The notes under the pieces were generated by a model, which had not been told where the DNA came from, searched no databases, and saw nothing but the letters and a program-made list of their open reading frames with translations. 64,000 nucleotides of DNA from Durusdinium trenchii (Eukaryota; Sar; Dinophyceae; Suessiales; Symbiodiniaceae), in assembly GCA_963970005.1 (NCBI GenBank), contig CAXAMN010006502.1, forward strand, positions 188,164 to 252,163. Reading direction: 5' to 3'. The translations under genes and the position numbers were made by a program. Below are positions 61,780 to 64,000 of the stretch, in pieces (the first letter of the stretch is position 1; each line of letters starts with the position of its first letter).

Positions 61780-63239
61780 TGAGCAGGGTTCATGTTTCTA
61801 CCCCGCTTGGAGAGATTCAGGACTTTGGATCCATGGCAACCCCAACATGCCCACAACTTGGCCACAGAGACCGACAGTCGAGGGGGTTGAACAGGGGCTC
61901 CAGTCGTCATGAAGCTTGATGAACCTGGGCTTTGTCTTCCTGTCTAAAGTGTCCTCTTCCGAAACAAAAAAGAAAAGGAGAGACCTGAGAGACCCTCTCT
62001 CCACTCCAATATCTCCAAGCACCACGAAGATCATGTTTGGAGCCACCAGCACACTACTTCACTGCAGCTGCCACACTCCGCACACCTCGCCAGGTCCTAC
62101 CTACGTCTAGTGGAGATGGCTTGGCCCCGGCCGCAGGCGCAAAACACGCGCCATGGGCCATGTACTGGTGGGACGGAAGAGAAATAATAGCACCCTGGTA
62201 GAGACCCTTCTAGAGACTGGTACGTAGTTTGTAGAGACCTCCCCTTTTCTTATTCGGTTGGATCCTCATCAAACATTTCTGGCTGCCTGACAAGAGATCC
62301 TTGTTGCATAAATGTATCCACGTGTTCATTGGGTCTTGGATTGGACGAGATACCGTGAGTCAAGGACTGAACTGCTGGAGTCCAGTGCTCAAGTGAAGTG
62401 TTCGAGTTTTGAGGTTCCCAACGAATGATTTGAGAGCGAAATGACAGATCAACGGATGTGAAAGCATCCATTCAGAGTCTCTAGTGTGAAACCAGAACAG
62501 ATCCACATAATTGGAAATTCAACAGATCCGAATCATACTGGTTAAGAAAAAGAAAGACACACATGCGGGCAACGAAAAATCTGGTAAGCCGCAAGCCTGA
62601 GAAGACTGCAGATTTGGCAGATTCGATCAAATGTTGAGGACCTGGAAGATGCAGAACTTGGCAATTGGATCGACTGGATGACACTGGAGCCCAAAGTGCC
62701 GCGAGTGGAAGGTCGATTCAGTAGTGAATCTCAGGCAACACTTCGCCTTCGGCAATGGTCAATTTCGAAGTCCAAGCAAGGTCAATCAGTTCACTTGTTA
62801 GTTACTAGTTCATACTAGTTCACTTTATGCTAGCTCAATCCGTTGGGATGGTCAGCCTGTTGATCCCTTGAACTAAGGGGTCCCTGGTTCGGTCTTGCTA
62901 CCTCTCTCAGGCACTAAAAAAGCTGTAGAAACGTCCGTTAATCATGGTGAGTCCTCCAGGGTCCAAGGTTGGCAATTGGCAAGTTCATCTTCCAAATCTT
63001 GTGGGATCCTGCAATATCCTGCAGCTTAGGGCAATCACCAGCGCAAGTGGAACAGACGCATCGGTAAAGAATACGGTGCAGCTAATGAAGGAATCATAGT
63101 ATGCAACGATGCAATCGCGATGGAACGACTGTAAATAACCTGCCTACCCTGATTAACCCAAATAACCTGACAGAAAATTCAGTAACCCACCCGCGTAAAT
63201 AACTTGCCTATAGATTGAACTATTCACCTGTTTCGATTG
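61780..63239. other. No gene recognised
   Basis: Short frames on both strands only. TTAGTTACTAGTTCATACTA near 62,798 and AATAACCTG words near 63,135-63,200 are minor local repeats. Confidence 0.35.
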
Positions 63240-63971
63240 TTGCTCCTACCCAGATTGCCGCCTTGCGGCGGCCTTTTCGGTTGAGCGGCAATGCTTGCCA
63301 GGACAACATTCACCCGGTGGTCAACCAGACCCCACAGATCTTGTTTTGAACCATGATATCCCACTGCAGCTTCGTCAAACGACCAGCATTTGTTTCGCGC
63401 AGGTGTGGGTTGAACAGCCTACAATGGAATCGTGGTTCTCCAGAATCACTGCTCCTACATATAATGCGTGTGACCGCCGTTGGCGGTGGAAGGATCGTGT
63501 GTCAAACCTGCCGAGGACTAAGTGTACTGGTGCCAATCAAGTCTCCCTCGCTAAGCGAGTTGTGGGTAAGACGCCGCTGTCTCAAGTGCAGTCGCGGGAT
63601 CGAGATGAACTCGCTTCCCCTTCTTCTTCACATGCATTTGTTGAACGTCAAGGTGTCGGTGAAACGGTGCAGGACTGGAGTCGGAGTCTAGCTGCGTGCA
63701 CTATTACTCCGACAAGCACCGACAACCAACTGGTGGGATCCTGCAAGTTTTCACAGACTCATCTACTAGGAGCGATCGGACGCTACTAGGGGCTCCTGGC
63801 GTCGCTACTAGGAGGAAGGACGCTACTATCATTTTTGCATGGAAGAATCGCGGGATCGGCCCACAGGCCGGCAAGGGCACAGGCAAGCGGACATACCAGG
63901 GATGCGGCGGGGAGTGGACGTCTGACGCGTTTCATCAGAGATTTACCGATCTCAAAGTGTTGCCGGGGTAG
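63240..63971 (+). pseudogene. Retroelement-like 3' segment with Cys pairs
   Basis: One frame (63353-63691) has LLLHIMRVTAVGGGRIVCQT then CRGLSV and later RRRCLKCSRGIEMNSLP, two CxxC pairs that could bind zinc, as found near the C-termini of dinoflagellate LINE-type proteins (from memory, not checked). A second (63696-63971) ends GCGGEWTSDAFHQRFTDLKV. Three frames alternate, so it looks decayed. CTACTAGG is repeated four times near 63,763-63,826. Confidence 0.35.
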
Positions 63972-64000
63972 ATGCAGTAAGACTGACTTTGTACCATTTG

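Overview
The window looks like nuclear DNA of a dinoflagellate, most likely a coral symbiont of the family Symbiodiniaceae. The evidence is: a 3' relic of the dinoflagellate spliced leader (DinoSL) at 295-315; short, GC-rich (high GC3) exons separated by tiny introns with GT and GC donors; a tandem array carrying the TTTAGGG-type telomere motif; very low apparent gene density; and many microsatellites and decayed retroelements. I see no bacterial operons, no ribosomal RNA or tRNA genes and no CRISPR. Identities below were read by eye, so most proteins stay unnamed.

Layout. 1-3.8 kb holds a decayed retroelement on the + strand. It has a DinoSL relic, a gag-like region with a Cys/His cluster, a methyltransferase-like domain and a reverse transcriptase, all broken by frameshifts. 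4-11.9 kb is the most unusual stretch: three or more + strand genes whose exons are separated by A/G-rich segments built on GAGAGTTTTGAGAG. Several of these are clean 50-70 nt introns, some flanked by short direct repeats as expected for introner insertions, and the same segment has been duplicated internally several times. 11.9-13 kb is a block of three tandem arrays: palindromic TTCAATGCATTGAA units, CCCTAAA telomere-like units, and GCGAGACAAA units.

13-35 kb is sparse, with isolated + strand exons. Among them are a two-exon gene with a clean 60 nt intron (20.1-20.7 kb), an exon starting MGCSSS that suggests lipid anchoring (30.2 kb), and a fragment resembling histidine phosphatases (33.0 kb). 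Two reading frames at 33.5-34.9 kb lie on the - strand. 35.8-37.6 kb is a frameshifted gene or retroelement remnant with a basic tail. 38-40.6 kb is satellite-like: a TCTG/TCTA microsatellite holding a 10-N assembly gap, a 22-bp tandem array and a roughly 100-bp tandem array.

40.9-64 kb again has scattered exons, nearly all on the + strand. They include a GC-AG intron at 48.8 kb, a small membrane protein at 60.6 kb and a retroelement-like terminus at 63.2-64 kb. Exons far apart cannot be joined into transcripts from the sequence alone, so most entries are single exons or locally spliced pairs. The strong + strand bias fits the unidirectional gene clusters known in dinoflagellates.
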